Shown: positions 34,202 through 43,659, counted from the first letter of the stretch. The stretch: 43,659 bases of DNA from Nocardioides sp. (GCA_025964985.1 JAOPXU010000082.1:1-43659), one strand, 5' to 3'. Numbers and translations are program-made. Notes: generated by a model not told the origin, from the letters alone.

Positions 34202-35560
34202 GTGCTCGACAACGCCGTCGCCCAGCTCGTCGCGTCCCTGCCCGAGGGGGTCGTCACGACCGACCCCGACGTCGTCGAGCCCTACCGCTGGGACTGGTCG
34301 CACGACGTCTCCGCCGGCACCCCGGTCGCGGTGGTCCGCGCCGAGGACGCCGCCCAGGTGCAGACCGCCGTGCGCTGGGCCGCCGAGCACCGGGTGCCCG
34401 TCGTGCCGCGGGGCGCGGGCAGCGGGCTGTCGGGCGGCTCGTCGGCCGTCGACGGCGGCATCGTCCTGAGCCTGGAGCGGATGCGCGCGATCGACATCGA
34501 CACCGAGTGCCGCGTCGCCGTCGTCCAGCCCGGTGCGCTCAACATCGAGGTCAAGGCGGCGGCCGCCGAGCACGGCCTCTGGTACCCGCCCGACCCCTCG
34601 TCGTACGAGATCTGCTCGATCGGCGGCAACGTCGCGACCAACGCGGGCGGGCTGTGCTGCGTCAAGTACGGCGTCACCACCGACTACGTCCTCGGCCTCG
34701 ACGTCGTGCTCGCCGACGGCACCCTGGTCACCCTCGGCGGCAAGCGCGTCAAGGACGTCGCCGGGCTCTCGCTGCTCAAGCTGTTCGTCGGCAGCGAGGG
34801 CACGCTCGGCGTCGTCACCTCGGCGACCCTGCGGCTGGTGCCGGCCCAGGCCGCGCGCTCTACCCTCGTCGCCTCCTTCGCCTCGGTGGCCGCTGCCGCC
34901 GACGCCGTCGTCGAGGTCGGCCGCACGCTGCGGCCCTCGATGATGGAGCTGATGGACCAGGCCTCGATCAACGCCGTCGAGGACTTCAAGCCGATGGGCC
35001 TCGACCGCGCCACCGCCGCGCTGCTCGTCGCCCAGTCCGACGCCCCGGGCGCCGCCCGCGCCGAGGAGGTCGCCGTCATGCAGGCCGCCTGCGAGGCCGC
35101 CGGCGGCACCGTCTTCGTCACCGACGACCCCGACGAGGGCGAGATGTTCGTGGCCGCCCGCCGGATGGCGTTCCCCGCCATCGAGGCCCGCGGCTCGCTG
35201 CTGCTCGAGGACGTCGGAGTACCGGTCCCGCTGCTGCCCGAGCTGCTCGCCCGGATCGCCGAGATCGCTCGCGAGCGCGACGTCGAGATCCCCGTCGTCG
35301 CCCATGCCGGCGACGGCAACACCCACCCGATCATCGTCTACACGCCCGAGTCCGAGGACCGAGCGCGGCTCGCCTTCGCCGACGTGATGGCCGCCGCCAT
35401 CGCCCTCGGCGGCACCATCACCGGCGAGCACGGCGTCGGCCGCGCCAAGGCCGCCGCCCTGCCCGACCAGCTCGGCCCCGACGTCATGGAGCTCAACCGA
35501 CGCGTCAAGCGCGCCCTCGACCCCGCCGGCATCCTCAACCCGGGAGCCTCGGGCTTGTAG
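34202..35560 (+). CDS. GlcD-like FAD-binding oxidase (glycolate/D-lactate dehydrogenase type)
   Basis: A 452-residue FAD-linked oxidoreductase of the vanillyl-alcohol oxidase fold. The FAD domain has PRGAGSGLSGGS (~75-86), WYPPDPSSYEICSIGGNVAT and FVGSEGTLGVVT; the C-terminal domain has VVAHAGDGNTHP and TGEHGVGRAK, typical of the GlcD/D-lactate dehydrogenase group with its metal-binding histidines. It probably oxidises a 2-hydroxy acid such as glycolate or D-lactate. No GlcE or iron-sulfur GlcF partner is adjacent. GTG 34202 is the first start; there is no good ribosome binding site, so it may be leaderless. Confidence 0.92.
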   Translation: MLDNAVAQLVASLPEGVVTTDPDVVEPYRWDWSHDVSAGTPVAVVRAEDAAQVQTAVRWAAEHRVPVVPRGAGSGLSGGSSAVDGGIVLSLERMRAIDIDTECRVAVVQPGALNIEVKAAAAEHGLWYPPDPSSYEICSIGGNVATNAGGLCCVKYGVTTDYVLGLDVVLADGTLVTLGGKRVKDVAGLSLLKLFVGSEGTLGVVTSATLRLVPAQAARSTLVASFASVAAAADAVVEVGRTLRPSMMELMDQASINAVEDFKPMGLDRATAALLVAQSDAPGAARAEEVAVMQAACEAAGGTVFVTDDPDEGEMFVAARRMAFPAIEARGSLLLEDVGVPVPLLPELLARIAEIARERDVEIPVVAHAGDGNTHPIIVYTPESEDRARLAFADVMAAAIALGGTITGEHGVGRAKAAALPDQLGPDVMELNRRVKRALDPAGILNPGASGL

Positions 35561-35586
35561 GCACAGCCACGCACACCTCCACCCCA

Positions 35587-35715
35587 CGTTGGTCGAGGAG
35601 GTCGCGCTGGCGACCGTCACGAGACCCCTCCACCGCAAGTACACAGCCGACCCCGCCTTGCACCTGCGGTCGTCTGGTCTCGTGACGCTCCCCAGCGGGA
35701 GCTCCTCGACCGGCG
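35587..35715 (-). repeat. Dispersed cruciform-forming repeat, copy in inverted orientation
   Basis: An outer stem (GGTCGAGGA/TCCTCGACC) and an inner stem (GTCACGAGACC/GGTCTCGTGAC) are each interrupted at the same place by a small hairpin: GGTCGC-GCTG-GCGACC on one side, GCTCCC-CAGC-GGGAGC on the other. It is the reverse complement in layout of the two copies at 41856-42131. It has no open frame of its own worth noting and lies between two plus-strand genes. Confidence 0.85.
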
Positions 35716-35755
35716 TTCAGGGGGAGCGGTTGGCCGGGCTCCGTACGGTGTCGGC

Positions 35756-36850
35756 ATGCGCCGTCGGCTGCTCGGACCGGTCATCGCCGTGCTCGTCCTG
35801 GCCGGGTGCTCCGGCGAGGACGCCGAGCCGGACGCGGCACCGCCGCCGTCCTCGAGCGCGTCATCGTCCCAACCCGCCGAGCCGACCGGGACCCCCTCCA
35901 ACGCGAGCCCGTCCGCGGAGCCCGAGCCCGAGCCGGAGCCCGCGCCGGCCGAGCCAGCGCCGGCCGTGTCGGTCGCGGGGCTGGCCGAGCAGACGCACCA
36001 GGGCGACCGGCTGCGGCTCGGCGCGGTCCGCGAGGACACCGCCACCTACACCTCGTACGACGTCACCTACCGCAGCCGCAGCACCACCGGTCGCGGGCCG
36101 GAGAGCCTGACGATCTCGGGGGTGCTCAACGTGCCGAAAGGGCGCGGGCCGTTCCCGGCGGTGGTGCTGGCGCACGGCTACATCGACCCCGACGTCTACG
36201 TGCGCGGGCAGGGGATGACGCGCGAGCGCGGATACCTGGCCGAGCGCGGCTACGTCGCGCTGCACGTCGACTACCGCAACCACGCCGAGTCGACCGACGA
36301 CCCGGACTACCAGCTCAAGATGCGGCTGGGCTACAGCGCCGACGTCATCAACGCGGTCAAGGCGCTGCGCGCCGCCGACCTGCCGGTGGCCGACGACCGC
36401 GTGGCGCTGTTCGGCCGCTCGATGGGCGGCGGCGTGATCCTCAAGGCGCTGGTGGCCGAGCCCGGTCTGGTGCAGGCCGCGGCGCCGTGGGCGTCGGTCT
36501 CGTCGCTGGAGGCGCAGAACTTCGAGCAGTTCCAGCGCGACGACGCCGCCGACGACGCCGACACCGCCGAGCTGCGGCAGCGCTACGGCCTGCCCGAGGA
36601 CAACCCGCGCTTCTGGCGGCAGAACTCCTCGCGCCCCCTCTTCGACCGGATCACCGAGCCGGTGCTGATGGTGCACGGCCGCTTCGACGACACCTGCCCG
36701 CTTCCGTGGGCCGAGGCGACGCAGGCCGCGCTGGTCGACGCCGGGGTCGACTCCCGCCTGGCCCTGTACGACGACGGGCACGCGTTCGGCCCGGCGTTCT
36801 TCGCCGCCATGGACCGCACGATCGCGTTCTTCCGCAACCAGGGCGTCTGA
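35756..36850 (+). CDS. Lipoprotein alpha/beta hydrolase (dienelactone-hydrolase/peptidase S9-like)
   Basis: A 364-residue exported lipoprotein. The signal peptide ends in the lipobox LAGC with Cys18, followed by a ~55-residue low-complexity linker rich in Ser, Pro and Glu (PEPEPEPAPAEPAPA). The catalytic alpha/beta hydrolase domain has an oxyanion region (VVLAHGY), the nucleophile Ser in FGRSMGGG (~219-225), an Asp in HGRFDDTCP and a His in YDDGHAFG. Substrate unknown; an esterase or peptidase acting at the cell surface. TACGGT ends 6 nt before the ATG without a Shine-Dalgarno sequence, suggesting a leaderless mRNA that starts just after the cruciform repeat. Confidence 0.9.
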   Translation: MRRRLLGPVIAVLVLAGCSGEDAEPDAAPPPSSSASSSQPAEPTGTPSNASPSAEPEPEPEPAPAEPAPAVSVAGLAEQTHQGDRLRLGAVREDTATYTSYDVTYRSRSTTGRGPESLTISGVLNVPKGRGPFPAVVLAHGYIDPDVYVRGQGMTRERGYLAERGYVALHVDYRNHAESTDDPDYQLKMRLGYSADVINAVKALRAADLPVADDRVALFGRSMGGGVILKALVAEPGLVQAAAPWASVSSLEAQNFEQFQRDDAADDADTAELRQRYGLPEDNPRFWRQNSSRPLFDRITEPVLMVHGRFDDTCPLPWAEATQAALVDAGVDSRLALYDDGHAFGPAFFAAMDRTIAFFRNQGV

Positions 36851-36873
36851 GCCGCCTCGGTAGGTTCGGGGCC

Positions 36874-37976
<1,103 letters not shown>

Positions 37977-37980
<4 letters not shown>

Positions 37981-38927
37981 TCCGTAGGCTCCGCCAGCAC
38001 GACGTCGGAGCCGGAGCCGGCCACCTGGACGTCCTCGCCGACCGGGGTGACCCGCTCGCACTGGCCGTTGCTGCGGCACCGCACGACGACGGAAGTCAGT
38101 GACCCGTCCGGGGCGGGACCGGTGGACACGAGCGCCACGAACGACCGGGCGCTCTCGACGGCGACCTGCTCGACGAGCACGGTCGCCTCGCCGTACTCGC
38201 TCGCCGGGAAGAGGAACGACGTCCCGGCGCCGCCGCCGGTGCGACGCAGGGTGAGCACCTGGCGGCTCGCGTAGCGGTCGCCGGCCGTGACCACCTCCGC
38301 GGCGCCGTCGGCCGACCGGGCCGCCACCTCAGCCGGCCGGTCGACGCTCCCGCCGCCGGCCCAGAGCTCGGCCAGCTCGCGGTCGGCCGGCTCGAGGTCG
38401 CCGAAGTCGTTGCCGCGGACCCGTCCGACGTCCTCGCCCGTGCGGGCGTCGACGACCCACAGGACCCCGGGCCCGTTGCGGTTCTGCATGATCATCAGCA
38501 CGTGCCCGGTCTCGCGCACGAGCTGCGGGAAGTGGTTGTACGTCGGGTGCGGCCGGCCGACCCCCGTCAGCGACCCGTCGTCGTCGACGACGACGAGCTG
38601 GTCGCCCTCGACAGCGTAGGTCCGGCCCTCGAAAGACCCGAGCGGGCGGGACAGGTGGCGCGACACCTCGATCGCCCGGCCCTCGTGGAACAGCAGCGTG
38701 CCGTCGACGAGCACGTCGACCCGCGGCGGCGGCCCGTCGGGCAGCCGGCCGACGACGACCCGGATCCCGGTCGGGGCCGGCTTCCTGACCTCCGGCTCCG
38801 GAGCAGCGGTCGTCGGGGTCGACGAGACGACGGCCGGGCTCGTCGGGTCGGCGGTCGGGGCGGCCCCGTCACCGCAGGCGGTGAGCCCGAGGAGCAGGGC
38901 GGCGAGCACGGCGTACGCGCGGTTCAT
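37977..38927 (-). CDS. Hypothetical lipoprotein with beta-propeller-like region
   Basis: A 316-residue exported lipoprotein: the signal peptide ends in LTAC with Cys18, followed by a Pro/Thr/Ala linker to ~residue 52. The rest is rich in short beta strands with turns (YAVEGDQLVVVDDDGSLTGV, LWVVDARTGEDVGRVRG), compatible with a small beta-propeller, but I do not recognise a family. Two Cys near the C-terminus (VRCRSNGQCERV) could form a disulfide. GGAGG precedes the ATG at 38927. Its TAG shares CTAG with the aminotransferase stop. Confidence 0.85.
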
Positions 38928-39022
38928 GGGGGCCTCCGGGGCAGTGAGCGGTCGGGCGGGTGAGCGTGGGACGCACGCGGCCCCCGAGAAGTTGTCACCC
39001 GGCCCGTGGCACGGTGGAGGAC

Positions 39023-39946
39023 ATGAGCGAGACCTCCGTCCCCACCCCTCCCGTCGTCGTCGTGACCGGGGCCAACGGCCTGGTCGGCGCCGCCGTCTGC
39101 GCCGCGCTGGTCGAGCGCGGAGCGCGCGTGCGCGCCGTCGTACGACGAGCCGGTACGGCGCCCGCGGCCCGCGACGTCGCAGAGCGGGTCGGCGACTTCA
39201 CCGACGCCGGGTTCGCGGCCGAGGTGGTGACCGGCGCCGACGCGGTGGTCACGACCGTGCACCCGATGGGCGACGACCGCGAGACCCAGGAGCGCATCGG
39301 CGTGCAGGGCACGCGGACGGTGGCCGAAGCAGCCGCCGAGGCCGGCGTCGCCCGGTTCGTGCACGTCTCGACCGCCGCGGTCTACGACCGCTCGCCCGGG
39401 ACCGGCGACGTCGACGAGGACTCCGCACTGGTCGGCGACGACGACAACGACTACGCGATCACCAAGCGCGACACCGACGCGGCCGTCGCCGCGGTCGAGG
39501 GGATGACCCGGGTGCTGCTGCGGCCGCCCGCCATCCTCGGGGCGGGGGAGTCGTCGGTCTGGAACACGCTGCGCCCGCAGGCCGTCCGCGACGACGAGTC
39601 GCAGCGCCACGACGTCGCCGCGCGCTCCTTCGCCTGGGTCCACGTCGACGACCTCGCGGCCCTGGCCGCCGAGGTCGCGATCGGCCGGGTCGCGACGTCC
39701 GACGACGACCCGGACCTCGGACCGGTCGAGGGCGGCTGCACCCCGGTCAACGTGGCGGCCTCGCCCGCCACCGTCCGCGACTACCTCGGCACCGTCACCG
39801 GCGCCCTCGGCGTCGAGCCCGTCTGGGAGGACGGGCGCGTCTGGACCGGTCGGGTCGTCGCCGAACGGGCCGGCCGCTGGGGCTGGACGCCGGCCGTCAC
39901 GCTCGAGCAGGCGCTCGGCGAGCTCGACGCCGGGCTGCGCTCCTAG
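39023..39946 (+). CDS. NAD-dependent epimerase/dehydratase (extended SDR) family protein
   Basis: A 307-residue extended short-chain dehydrogenase/reductase. The nucleotide-binding motif is TGANGLVG (residues 15-22) and the active site has STAAVYD (~116-122) and Tyr144/Lys148 (YAITK). It acts on a nucleotide sugar, a steroid or similar; the substrate is unknown. GGTGGAGG 3-10 nt before ATG 39023 is the ribosome binding site. The frame is open upstream, but the extension is low-complexity. It diverges from the lipoprotein gene and is followed after 22 bases by the next plus-strand gene. Confidence 0.91.
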   Translation: MSETSVPTPPVVVVTGANGLVGAAVCAALVERGARVRAVVRRAGTAPAARDVAERVGDFTDAGFAAEVVTGADAVVTTVHPMGDDRETQERIGVQGTRTVAEAAAEAGVARFVHVSTAAVYDRSPGTGDVDEDSALVGDDDNDYAITKRDTDAAVAAVEGMTRVLLRPPAILGAGESSVWNTLRPQAVRDDESQRHDVAARSFAWVHVDDLAALAAEVAIGRVATSDDDPDLGPVEGGCTPVNVAASPATVRDYLGTVTGALGVEPVWEDGRVWTGRVVAERAGRWGWTPAVTLEQALGELDAGLRS

Positions 39947-39968
39947 CCCGTCCCGCTACCGTCGGGCC

Positions 39969-41006
39969 GTGCCCACCCTCGCCCAGCGCCTGCTCGACGC
40001 CCAGGTCGCCTTCCACCTCGACCGGCTCACCGGTGACGAGCTCGACGTGACCGTCGCCCGGCTGGCCGAGGGCGTCCTCGACGCCGCCGACGGCCACCAG
40101 CTCGCCGACCTCGTCGACGCCGACGCGCTCAAGGACGTCGTCGGACGCGCGCTGACCGAGGTACCGGCCAGCGCGGCGGTGAGCGGGTTCGTCGAGCTCG
40201 CCCGCGACGTCATACGGGCTGGGCCGGTCGAGCCGTTCCCGCTGGCCGAGGTCGTCGACCGCGAGCAGGTCGAGCGGCTGCTCGACGAGGTGCTGGCGAT
40301 GACGCCGGTGCTCGACCGCGGGCTGGAGCGGCTGACCGCCAGCCCCATGGTCGGTGCGATGACCACCCGCTTCATGGCGCGCATCGTCGCCGAGGCGCTG
40401 GCCGCCAACCAGGCCGTCGCCGACAAGGTGCCCGGGCTCGGCTCCCTGCTCTCGATGGGCACCCGTGCGGCGGCCGGGATGGTCGGCGCCGCCGACAAGC
40501 AGCTCGACGGGTTCCTCGCCGACACCGCCGGCAAGGGCGGCACCCTCGCCGTGCGCCGGATGAACCGCATCGTCATCGAGACCATGCGCGACCCCACGAC
40601 CCGCGAGGCCGTCCTCCAGGTCTGGGACCTCGCCGCCGCCGAGCCCCTGCGCGGCCTCGGCGACCACGTCAGCGACGACGAGGTGTCCGGCGTCGTCGAC
40701 GCCGCCCACGACCTGGTCGTCTCGACGCTCGCCCACCCGCACACCGTCGCCATCGCCCACGCCGTCGTCGACGCCTTCCTCGAGGCCTTCGGCGGCTTCA
40801 CGCCCGGCGAGCTGCTCGCCGAGCTCGAGCTCGACCGCGCCACCGTCGTCGGCGACCTGGTGCGGTTCGCCCCGGCCCTGATGGGGGCGCTCGTCGAGTC
40901 CGGCGACCTCGAGCGGCTGCTGCGCGCCGAGCTGGCTCCGTTCTACGAGTCCGAGGTCGTGACCGGCCTGCTGGCCGACCAGCCCACCGACCAGCCCACC
41001 GACTAG
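39969..41006 (+). CDS. Hypothetical helical protein
   Basis: A 345-residue, mostly alpha-helical protein with no signal peptide. A central Gly/Ala-rich stretch (GLGSLLSMGTRAAAGMVGAA) is weakly hydrophobic. It ends in a duplicated DQPTDQPTD tail. I do not recognise the family; the style resembles actinobacterial conserved proteins of unknown function. TACCGT ends 6 nt before GTG 39969 and there is no Shine-Dalgarno sequence, so a leaderless mRNA is likely despite the short gap to the upstream gene. Its stop interlocks with that of the convergent transglutaminase gene in CTAG. Confidence 0.85.
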   Translation: MPTLAQRLLDAQVAFHLDRLTGDELDVTVARLAEGVLDAADGHQLADLVDADALKDVVGRALTEVPASAAVSGFVELARDVIRAGPVEPFPLAEVVDREQVERLLDEVLAMTPVLDRGLERLTASPMVGAMTTRFMARIVAEALAANQAVADKVPGLGSLLSMGTRAAAGMVGAADKQLDGFLADTAGKGGTLAVRRMNRIVIETMRDPTTREAVLQVWDLAAAEPLRGLGDHVSDDEVSGVVDAAHDLVVSTLAHPHTVAIAHAVVDAFLEAFGGFTPGELLAELELDRATVVGDLVRFAPALMGALVESGDLERLLRAELAPFYESEVVTGLLADQPTDQPTD

Positions 41007-41803
41007 CGCAGCGCGACCAGCTGGTCGAGGTCGTCGCCCGGCAGGCCGTCGTCGGCGACGGCGGTGACCGACGACCAGTCGAGGTCGGCCCCGCCGGAGA
41101 CCGTCGTCATGAACGCCGTGTCCGCGGCGTCACGGCCGGTGGCGATCCGCACCAGCGACGAGCGCGGGGCGAGCGCGGTCGCGTCGACGACGTACCAGCC
41201 GCCGGCGACGAAGGCCTCGACCACGGCGTGGAAGTCCATCGGGTCGCAGCCGGGGGCGTAGACGGCGGTCAGCCGCGCGGGGACGCGCAGCGCGCGCAGC
41301 ATCGCGATGACCAGGTGGGCGTAGTCGCGGCACACGCCTGCGCCGCTGAGCAGGGTGTCGGTGGCGCCGTCGGTCGGGCCGCTGCTGCCCGGCACGTAGG
41401 CCAGCCGCGTGCCCACCCACGACGACACGGCCTCGAGCAGCGCGCCGTCCTGGACGCCCGCGAACTCCGAGGCCGCGAACCCGCCGAACGTGTCGGACTC
41501 GATGTAGCGGCTCGGGCGCCGGTAGAGCGACAGGTCGGCCAGCGCCGGCTCCGGCACCTCGGCGGTCCCGCGGACCCGGGCGTCGTAGGTCACCGTCGTG
41601 TAGCCGGCCGGCAGCGTCACCAGGTGCAGGCGGCCGTCGTGGACGGTGTCGACCTCGACCGTGGCCAGCTCGCCGGTCTCGTGCAGCACCGTCAGGGTCT
41701 CGACCACCTCGAGCCCCGGCGTGCGCGCCACCGCCACCTGCAGCTCGATCTCGCACCCGCCGTACGCGGTGATGCCCAGCTCGGCGCGCACGGTGCGGTC
41801 CAT
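41003..41803 (-). CDS. Transglutaminase-like cysteine protease family protein
   Basis: A 266-residue protein with an N-terminal beta domain (ELGITAYGGCEIELQVAVA) followed by a transglutaminase-like core. The catalytic triad is visible: Cys158 in GAGVCRDYAHL, His192 in DFHAVVEAF and Asp207 in WYVVDATA. Bacterial members usually act as proteases or amidases. ATG 41803 begins the conserved domain; the frame is open for 16 more codons upstream, but these are atypical. No ribosome binding site is strong. It is preceded by the repeat-rich gap at 41804-42387. Confidence 0.9.
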   Translation of the reverse strand: MDRTVRAELGITAYGGCEIELQVAVARTPGLEVVETLTVLHETGELATVEVDTVHDGRLHLVTLPAGYTTVTYDARVRGTAEVPEPALADLSLYRRPSRYIESDTFGGFAASEFAGVQDGALLEAVSSWVGTRLAYVPGSSGPTDGATDTLLSGAGVCRDYAHLVIAMLRALRVPARLTAVYAPGCDPMDFHAVVEAFVAGGWYVVDATALAPRSSLVRIATGRDAADTAFMTTVSGGADLDWSSVTAVADDGLPGDDLDQLVALR

Positions 41804-41855
41804 GGTGGAAGGCTCACACGAAGTCGCTGCCGGTGCACATCCGGTCCGCACCGAA

Positions 41856-41982
41856 CGTCGTCGAGGAGCTCCCGCTGGGGAGCGTCACGAGACCGATCGA
41901 CCGCAGGTGCGGGTCGAGTCGGCCAACGACGCTGCGGCGGTGTGGTCTCGTGACGGTCGCAGGGCGACCTCCTCGACCGACG
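41856..41982 (+). repeat. Dispersed cruciform-forming repeat, copy A
   Basis: Inner stem GTCACGAGACC (41884-41894) pairs perfectly with GGTCTCGTGAC (41944-41954). On either side sit opposed small hairpins (GCTCCC-GCTG-GGGAGC and GGTCGC-AGG-GCGACC) and an outer TCGAGGA/TCCTCGA stem. The centre contains CGCAGGTGCGGGTCGAGTCG. Copy B, 21 nt downstream, is nearly identical. Confidence 0.88.
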
Positions 41983-42003
41983 TCTGGCCTGGTCTGCACC
42001 ACA

Positions 42004-42131
42004 CGTTGGTCGAGGAGCTCCCGCTGGGGAGCGTCACGAGACCACTCGACCGCAGGTGCGGGTCGAGTCGACTGACGACGCTGCGGTGCGGTGGTCTCGT
42101 GACGGTCGCAGGGCGACCTCCTCGACCGACG
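42004..42131 (+). repeat. Dispersed cruciform-forming repeat, copy B
   Basis: Same layout as copy A and in the same orientation, with a slightly different central loop (ACTGACGACGCTGCGGTGCG) and the full outer stem GGTCGAGGA/TCCTCGACC. The right end runs directly into a 61-bp tandem repeat that begins within its last ten bases. Confidence 0.88.
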
Positions 42132-42258
42132 TGTGGTGACGCCGTACTGGACGTGGCGGTCGTGTGTCGCAGGAGGACCCCTTCGACCGACGTGTGGTGA
42201 CGCCGTGCTGGACGTGGCGGTCGTGTGTCGCAGGAGGACCCCTTCGACCGACGTGTGG
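42122..42258 (+). repeat. 61-bp tandem duplication attached to copy B
   Basis: Two complete 61-base units (42122-42182 and 42183-42243) differ at one base, and a third begins with TCGACCGACGTGTGG at 42244-42258. The end of each unit (GTCGCAGGAGGACCCCTTCGACC) is a decayed form of the right arm of the cruciform repeat, so the tandem seems to have grown from it. Confidence 0.85.
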
Positions 42259-42283
42259 CCCGGCCCGGTGGTCCGCCCGGTCT

Positions 42284-42340
42284 CGGCTTTAACGATCCAA
42301 GCCGGGCGGGGGGTCAGGGGTGGCGGGGGATGGGTAGCGT
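42284..42340 (+). promoter_or_regulatory. Probable pckG promoter region
   Basis: An inverted repeat CGGCTT-N9-AAGCCG (42284-42304) lies in an AT-richer pocket just after the repeats. TAGCGT at 42335-42340 is a reasonable -10 element and would give a ~40-nt leader to ATG 42388. The inverted repeat could be an operator near the -35 region. Both assignments are tentative. Confidence 0.4.
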
Positions 42341-42387
42341 GACCCGCCACAAGCACCCCGGCGACGGTTCTGAGAAGGCGGATGAGC

Positions 42388-43659
42388 ATGGTCGATGTGG
42401 ATCGGGTCCTGGACGAGGCGGGGCTGAAGAACCCCCACGTCCGCGAGTACGTCAGCTACTGGGCCGGCGTGACCGAGCCCGAGCGCATCGAGGTGGTCAA
42501 CACCTCCGACGACGCACGGCTCTGCGCGGAGGCGCTCGAGGCCGGCGAGCTGATGCCGGCCGGCGAGGGGCGCTACTACTCCCGGAGCTACTTCAAGGAC
42601 ACCGCACGCTCCGAGGAGCGCACGATCGTCGCGACCAGCAACCCCGACGACAAGGGCGTCTACAACAACTGGCGCGACGCCGAGGAGATGACGGCCGGCC
42701 AGCTCGAGCGGATGCGCGGGCAGAGCAAGGGCAAGACGATGTACGTCGTCCCCTACCTGATGGCCCCTCCCGGCTCGCCCCTCGAGCAGTACGCCGCCGG
42801 CGTCGAGCTGACCGACAACCGCCCGGTCGTGCTCCACATGATCCGGATGGCCCGCGTCGGCGTCGCCCACCTCGACAACCTGGCCGACCCGGCGACGTTC
42901 GTGCGCGCCGTCCACGTCACCGGCGACCTGGAGAACCTCGGCCAGGGCACCCCCGAGGACCAGCGCTACTTCGTGACGGTCGCCGACCAGCGCACGATCC
43001 GGCACTTCGGCTCGTCCTACGGCGGCAACGCGCTGCTCGGCAAGATCGCCCACGGCCTGCGCCAGGCCTGCTACGACGGTCGGGCGAGCGGCGTCTTCCT
43101 GGCCGAGCAGTTCATGCTGCTGGGCATCACCGACAAGCAGACCGGCCAGAAGTGGCACGTCTGCGGCGGGTTCCCCAGTGCCTCGGGCAAGACCAACCTG
43201 GCGATGACGCTGGCCCCCGACGCCATGGGCGACCGCTACCACGTCGACTTCTACGGCGACGACATCGCCTGGCTCTGGGTAGGCGACGACGGCCGCGTCT
43301 ACGGCATGAACCCCGAGTTCGGCGTCTTCGGCGTCGCCAAGGACACCAACGAGCTCACCAACCCGACGGCGCTCGACTCGATCGCCGAGGGCAGCGGGGC
43401 GATCTTCACCAACGTCGCCTACAACTCCGAGACCGAGGAGGTGTGGTGGGAGGGCAAGACCAAGGACTACCCCACCGACCTGTCCGGCTGGGAGGACTGG
43501 AAGGGCGAGAAGATCGCCGACCGCGAGCCCGGCGACGACTCCCCGTGGGCCCACCCCAACAGCCGCTTCACCACGACGCTGGCCAACGTGCCCAACGTGG
43601 CGAAGGACTTCGAGGAGCCGGCGGGCGTCCCCATCGACGCGATCATCTTCGGCGGCCGC
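42388..43659 (+). CDS. pckG: Phosphoenolpyruvate carboxykinase (GTP), 3' end outside window
   Basis: The first 424 codons of GTP-dependent PEP carboxykinase, which converts oxaloacetate to phosphoenolpyruvate in gluconeogenesis; about 190 residues are missing at the C-terminus. Conserved stretches are GEGRYYSRSYFKDTARSEER, YLMAPPGSPL, FGSSYGGNALLGKIAHGLRQ, the kinase-1 loop GGFPSASGKTN (~260-270), FYGDDIAWLW and TTTLANVPN. The P-loop position that is Cys in vertebrate and many other GTP enzymes (FPSACGKTN) is Ser here. Two ATGs are close: 42388 is preferred because GAAGG lies 9 nt before it, while it is only ~3 nt from ATG 42382. Confidence 0.95.
   Translation, partial: MVDVDRVLDEAGLKNPHVREYVSYWAGVTEPERIEVVNTSDDARLCAEALEAGELMPAGEGRYYSRSYFKDTARSEERTIVATSNPDDKGVYNNWRDAEEMTAGQLERMRGQSKGKTMYVVPYLMAPPGSPLEQYAAGVELTDNRPVVLHMIRMARVGVAHLDNLADPATFVRAVHVTGDLENLGQGTPEDQRYFVTVADQRTIRHFGSSYGGNALLGKIAHGLRQACYDGRASGVFLAEQFMLLGITDKQTGQKWHVCGGFPSASGKTNLAMTLAPDAMGDRYHVDFYGDDIAWLWVGDDGRVYGMNPEFGVFGVAKDTNELTNPTALDSIAEGSGAIFTNVAYNSETEEVWWEGKTKDYPTDLSGWEDWKGEKIADREPGDDSPWAHPNSRFTTTLANVPNVAKDFEEPAGVPIDAIIFGGR

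Noticed and set aside
41804-42387. Insertion sequence or gene in the repeat-rich gap before pckG
   Set aside because: Short frames here come from the cruciform repeats and change between copies. There is no transposase, and no terminal repeat with a target duplication could be seen.

Overview
The window is 43.7 kb of very GC-rich DNA with compact, often overlapping genes, frequent GTG starts and many genes that lack a leader. Gene content points to an actinobacterium, most likely of the Nocardioides/Propionibacteriales type; this is inferred from protein style and repeats, not from a marker gene. There are no rRNA or tRNA genes, no transposase and no CRISPR array that I can see.

Layout. (1) 1-7.4 kb is a signalling block: the 3' part of a LOV-GAF-PP2C phosphatase, a sugar-type oxidoreductase, a junction where the 3' halves of an ABC ATPase and of another PP2C phosphatase meet back to back, a SigB/SigF-type sigma factor, two small proteins, and a GAF histidine kinase overlapping a LuxR-type response regulator. 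(2) 7.4-16.0 kb is a phenylacetate catabolism cluster: paaZ diverges from paaABCDE-paaI-paaK, with a 22-bp palindromic operator in the divergent gap and a TetR gene convergent to paaK behind a four-unit hairpin array. (3) 16.1-24.5 kb is sugar metabolism: an aldo-keto reductase, a GntP-type permease, a DUF5872-like protein, and an Entner-Doudoroff operon (zwf-edd-eda) diverging from a ROK-family regulator. (4) 24.5-29.6 kb is a second signalling block: a complete LOV-GAF-PP2C phosphatase, a second LuxR-type regulator, a fused phosphatase-like/kinase/STAS protein whose phosphatase part has lost its metal ligands, and a stand-alone STAS protein. (5) 29.7-41.8 kb holds mixed genes: SRPBCC protein, secreted lipase, secreted helical-hairpin protein, an ECF sigma factor overlapping a membrane protein with a Pro/Lys-rich stalk, a zinc-ribbon phosphatase, a GlcD-like FAD oxidase, a lipoprotein hydrolase, an aminotransferase, a lipoprotein, a nucleotide-sugar-epimerase-like protein, an unknown protein and a transglutaminase. 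(6) 41.8-43.7 kb is a repeat-rich gap followed by the 5' two-thirds of GTP-dependent PEP carboxykinase.

How it fits together. The two signalling blocks share paralogous parts (LOV phosphatase plus LuxR regulator), and with the sigma factor, anti-sigma-like kinase domain and STAS proteins they look like a light- or redox-informed partner-switching network. The most promising undescribed unit is at 31.7-33.6 kb. The ECF sigma operon and the adjacent secreted-protein gene each carry the same two-block promoter (TGTAAC, exactly 17 nt, GGAGGT), suggesting a small autoregulated envelope regulon. Other notable items are dispersed cruciform-forming repeats, a 44-bp hairpin array with a compensatory base change, a set of apparently leaderless genes, and the broken gene pair near 3.1 kb.
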